The notes below the pieces were generated by a model, which was not told the DNA's origin, did no database searches, and was given only the letters and a program-made list of their open reading frames with translations. The translations under genes were made by a program, and so were the position numbers. 64,000 nucleotides of DNA, taken from Dehalococcoidia bacterium. Lineage in GTDB: Bacteria > Chloroflexota > Dehalococcoidia > SZUA-161. The stretch spans positions 1-64,000 of the forward strand of contig JAUXAX010000006.1 in NCBI GenBank assembly GCA_030619685.1. The letters are read 5' to 3'. This document shows positions 61,855 through 64,000 of the stretch, piece after piece (position 1 is the first letter of the stretch; each line of letters opens with the position of its first letter).

Positions 61855-61986
61855 TCTTACAGTCCGTTGGTGAAAAGCCCCTCAAGAGGGACTTACCCGA
61901 CTATTTAGGTTGATTTCTAAGGCCTTGGCAGTCCGTTAGTCCATGCGGACTGACACGGGGTGTGCAGATAGAGCAGGAGGTGAAAT

Positions 61987-62034
61987 ATGAGAATAGTTGA
62001 CAAGTTGCTTGGGAAAGAGGTGGAAATGAAATGA
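61987..62034 (+). CDS. 15-residue leader peptide coupled to the lipoprotein gene
   Basis: The frame MRIVDKLLGKEVEMK has a strong ribosome site (AGGAGGTGAAAT) and its stop overlaps the lipoprotein start (ATGA). Such an overlap normally couples translation. The peptide may serve only to deliver ribosomes. Confidence 0.45.
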   Translation: MRIVDKLLGKEVEMK

Positions 62035-62648
62035 AAAAGATGAGCATCATGGCAATATTGATCCTCGTGAGCATTGCACCATTAGCTATGATCGGTTGCG
62101 GGGGGGAGACACAAACGTCGGCCTCAGACGAGCCCGCTGGACCGGAGATGAACACGTTTTCAAAGTACGGCTTCTCCTTCGAGTATCCCCAAGACTACCT
62201 TGTTTGGCAGGATGGGCTGTTGGAGGACGACGCCAATGCGAACTCAGGCATGGTTCAGGTTGTGCCCGAAGAAAGGGGATTTCCTCTTTACGCAGTGAGT
62301 TGGGTGAAGACATGGCAATGGGGGTTGGAAGGCGGATTGGAAGCTGGTTTCGCGGGAATTGAGAACTGGGAAGGAATCGAAAGCGTTGAGAAGGGCGAGC
62401 TCGTAGAGACAACGAAACTGGGACACCAAATGCTTTATGAAACGGGACACCACATGCTTTATCAATACTACACTGCTACCACCAAGACACAAGGCGAAAC
62501 CATATATGGAATAGTAGCGGCCTTTTATTGCGATAATACCCAAAAAGCGTTCGGATTGATAACGATGCAGAAGTCCACTGCCGAGGTTTCCAGCCAGGAA
62601 GCCATTGATAACTTCAGAGACTTCTTGGACTATTTTGCTTGCCACTGA
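62031..62648 (+). CDS. Lipoprotein of unknown function
   Basis: This 205-residue exported protein has a signal peptide with lipobox MIGC (Cys23), followed by a Thr/Ser/Pro-rich tether. The globular domain begins FSKYGFSFEYPQDYLVWQDG, a pattern seen in PsbP/Mog1-like lipoproteins. Residues ~131-145 hold a duplicated GH(Q/H)MLY unit, encoded by a 24-bp tandem repeat (62420-62467). GAGGTGGAAATGAA precedes the ATG. No partner is recognised. Confidence 0.75.
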   Translation: MKKMSIMAILILVSIAPLAMIGCGGETQTSASDEPAGPEMNTFSKYGFSFEYPQDYLVWQDGLLEDDANANSGMVQVVPEERGFPLYAVSWVKTWQWGLEGGLEAGFAGIENWEGIESVEKGELVETTKLGHQMLYETGHHMLYQYYTATTKTQGETIYGIVAAFYCDNTQKAFGLITMQKSTAEVSSQEAIDNFRDFLDYFACH

Positions 62649-62990
62649 TATGCAGCAGCATTGAAGCTCCAGCTAGCCAATTCTGCACATTCCAAGCTCA
62701 AGACATTTCTTGGTTAGCTCGCGCCAGCCCTGCAGGCATGCTGCGTCTTGATCTTACCTCTTGACCGCTGAATGTCCATTTCATGTATGGCGTCTAGGCT
62801 CCAACGCTTGGTGTAGTCATCAAGCTAAGCCCGGCGGAACGCGACTAGACAGGCGATTCCAACAGCAAAGCGAACCACCACAGCCAAAAGGGGGAATAAA
62901 ATACCCCCTAATGTAGTACCTAAAGGTGATTGTAATGCCCCCTTGAGTGAAGGCAGAATGTTTGCTGAGGGTATTGAGGGGGTGACAGTT
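62649..62990. other. Intergenic region, possible minus-strand hydrophobic frame
   Basis: No confident gene. A minus-strand frame ending at 62825 reads GGILFPLLAVVVRFAVGIA and then FRRA, like a C-terminal membrane anchor, but it has no ribosome site and would overlap the next plus-strand gene. Confidence 0.35.
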
Positions 62991-63185
62991 ATGTTTGACA
63001 ATGATCCTGAATCCTGCCCCAAGCTGTACGAATGCCCCAAGATCAGGATGACACCAATGATCAGAGCGCTTCTTCGCTGCACTGCCGATGAGGCTATGAA
63101 GTCTATCTGTGCCAATTGTGATGAGAGGCAAGAGGCTCAAGCGGTTAGGAAAAGAGAAAAGGCATCATTCGAGAAGGAGAGCTGA
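62991..63185 (+). CDS. Small Cys-rich protein
   Basis: From ATG 62991 (GGGGGTGA five bases upstream) this is a 64-residue protein. ESCPKLYECPKI and ICANCDE supply four of its five cysteines, likely a zinc or Fe-S site, and the C-terminus is strongly charged. No named family is recognised. The frame is open 16 codons further up. Confidence 0.6.
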   Translation: MFDNDPESCPKLYECPKIRMTPMIRALLRCTADEAMKSICANCDERQEAQAVRKREKASFEKES

Positions 63186-63247
63186 TATGGATACCCCAAA
63201 GACTTCTGTACCGTTCACGCTGCCAACAGTTCAACACACTCCGTTAG

Positions 63248-63472
63248 CTACCGATGACGTCTCCTTCTACCCGAGCCACGGCTTGGTGCCGGGAAAGGTT
63301 TCCTATACATTCGGCACCTCTCATTTGCGCAAGACCAACCAACCGTCCTGGCAAAGAATAACAGTATTTTGCCTTTGATGGGATAAACATTAGGACTGCC
63401 GCAGAAAGGGCATAGGGGTCGCCGCTTTGACTCCTTAAGGTCAGCATAATACTCATCTTCCCTTTTAGGCAT
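63248..63472 (-). CDS. Small zinc-ribbon protein
   Basis: This 74-residue basic protein has MPKREDEYYADLKESKR at the start, a CPFCGSPNVYPIKG knuckle and a second half SCANERC ... FPAPSRG, as in small four-Cys ribbons. The tail is Arg-rich. GGGGTGAGCG precedes the ATG. The spacing between the two Cys pairs is longer than usual. Confidence 0.55.
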   Translation of the reverse strand: MPKREDEYYADLKESKRRPLCPFCGSPNVYPIKGKILLFFARTVGWSCANERCRMYRKPFPAPSRGSGRRRRHR

Positions 63473-63504
63473 CGCTCACCCCGTAGCCATGAACCGGCAC
63501 ATGC

Positions 63505-64000
63505 TTAGCCAACTATGATGTCATCCAGAAGTCGTTTTGGAACGTGGTGTATACCCTCGCTATCGTGCCAGTACCTGACATCTCCAGCAGGCTCGAGGGT
63601 CTCTATTACCACCGTTTCCCTGGGCTTGCCAAGAGCCAGGACAAGAAGAATCTCATAGAGGTCCGGTATTTCCAGAGCCTTGCGCAGTCCCCGTTGGTCT
63701 ACTGCGCCGACGATGCAGCCCCCCAGGCCCCTCTCTGTCGCCCCCAGAAGCATGCTTTGAGCCGCTATTCCATGGTCACAACGCATTGGATGGCTTATCT
63801 GCGTGTCCTCGAGAATGATTATATACGCTGATGGCCTTTCCCCTTCTCCCGGACCAGGCCAGTCTTTGAGATAACTAGCCCAGGCAAGGTGTGAGAATAT
63901 CAAAGCATTCTTTTGAGGGTTGCAAGAAAGGATGTATCTTAGGGGTTGCATATTGGCTGCTGACGCAGAGAGTCTCGCCAAGTCGACAAGCTCCCTCAGC
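63505..64000 (-). CDS. Nitroreductase-family protein, cut by the window edge
   Basis: The frame enters from the right edge and gives at least 165 residues: LVDLARLSASAANMQPLRY (FMN-binding start of the fold), then CDHGIAAQSMLLGATERGLGG and a C-terminal ALGKPRE. These are marks of NAD(P)H:FMN nitroreductase-like proteins, which reduce nitro groups, quinones or flavins. About the first ten to twenty residues are missing. Confidence 0.85.
   Translation of the reverse strand, partial: LRELVDLARLSASAANMQPLRYILSCNPQKNALIFSHLAWASYLKDWPGPGEGERPSAYIIILEDTQISHPMRCDHGIAAQSMLLGATERGLGGCIVGAVDQRGLRKALEIPDLYEILLVLALGKPRETVVIETLEPAGDVRYWHDSEGIHHVPKRLLDDIIVG

Larger units (their letters stand above)
61564..61986. 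other. Intergenic region with direct-repeat copy and structured leader
   Basis: No protein gene. The right 21-bp repeat is at 61792-61812 and a promoter at 61826-61854. The transcript leader then has CAGTCCG twice (61859 and 61927) and one complementary CGGACTG (61944-61950), so two alternative stems are possible. Confidence 0.45.

Noticed and set aside
62825..63115. 96-codon minus-strand frame with a hydrophobic C-terminus
   Set aside because: It overlaps the better supported Cys-rich gene on the other strand and has no ribosome site. It could be a decayed gene tail.

Overview
The window looks like a piece of an anaerobic, environmental bacterial chromosome. The most likely source is Chloroflexota, class Dehalococcoidia or a close relative. 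This is inference from gene content: two ferredoxin-dependent 2-oxoacid oxidoreductases, a separate-gene GatC/GatA pair, a B12-binding radical SAM protein, DUF763, DUF1015, many small Cys-rich proteins and Dehalococcoidia-like hypothetical families. No rRNA or lineage marker is present. Base composition is moderately GC-rich by eye, with an AT-richer patch at about 43.8-48 kb.

Layout. 0-3.4 kb: two tandem sugar/choline-type nucleotidyltransferases, the first fused to a C2H2 zinc finger, then an OPA-type MFS transporter. 3.5-5.1 kb (minus): an exosortase-family protease and its probable dedicated cell-surface substrate, separated by a terminator. 5.7-12.1 kb: leuS, a complete four-subunit pyruvate-type ferredoxin oxidoreductase (gamma, delta, alpha, beta) and a TatD nuclease. 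12.1-18.1 kb: DUF1015, small HTH protein, a TGS GTPase, unknown proteins, a collapsed HAD pseudogene and two small Cys-rich proteins. 18.1-23.4 kb (minus): GlcD-type FAD oxidase and a kinase/regulator/hybrid-kinase signalling operon. 24.9-28 kb: CDF metal transporter and a two-gene ABC-2 exporter. 28.2-35.2 kb (minus): kinase remnant, B12-radical SAM, PHP phosphoesterase, enoyl-CoA hydratase, flavin reductase, HAD phosphatase, DUF763, and a CAP/transglutaminase-like lipoprotein. 35.3-40.5 kb: gatC, an NDP-forming acyl-CoA synthetase, gatA, DUF6504-like, AsnC regulator and aminotransferase in one tight operon. 40.6-40.9 kb: tRNA-Leu, tRNA-Arg and tRNA-Val.

40.9-52.2 kb looks like an accessory island. 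It starts at the intact tRNA-Val gene, and two co-oriented remnants of a tRNA-Val 3' end lie at 48.1 and 52.2 kb, as expected from successive integrations. It carries a DUF362/condensation-domain pair, a tandem duplication of long coiled-coil proteins with duplicated leaders, a secreted serpin lying between copies of a ~100-bp hairpin repeat, a DUF5679 zinc-ribbon protein and an orphan PilT ATPase. No integrase is visible.

52.3-60.2 kb is catabolic: nitronate monooxygenase, phosphotriesterase-family hydrolase, a thiamine-diphosphate decarboxylase/synthase-like enzyme, a 2-hydroxyacid dehydrogenase and a three-subunit 2-oxoacid:ferredoxin oxidoreductase. Together with the por operon this points to an energy metabolism in which 2-oxoacids and CoA thioesters exchange electrons with ferredoxin. 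60.3-64 kb holds a candidate structured RNA, a MazEF-type toxin-antitoxin pair with clear promoter and operator palindromes, a 58-residue membrane protein, a lipoprotein with a leader peptide, small Cys-rich proteins, and a nitroreductase running off the right edge.

All calls are by reading the sequence. No database search was run, so family names rest on remembered motifs.
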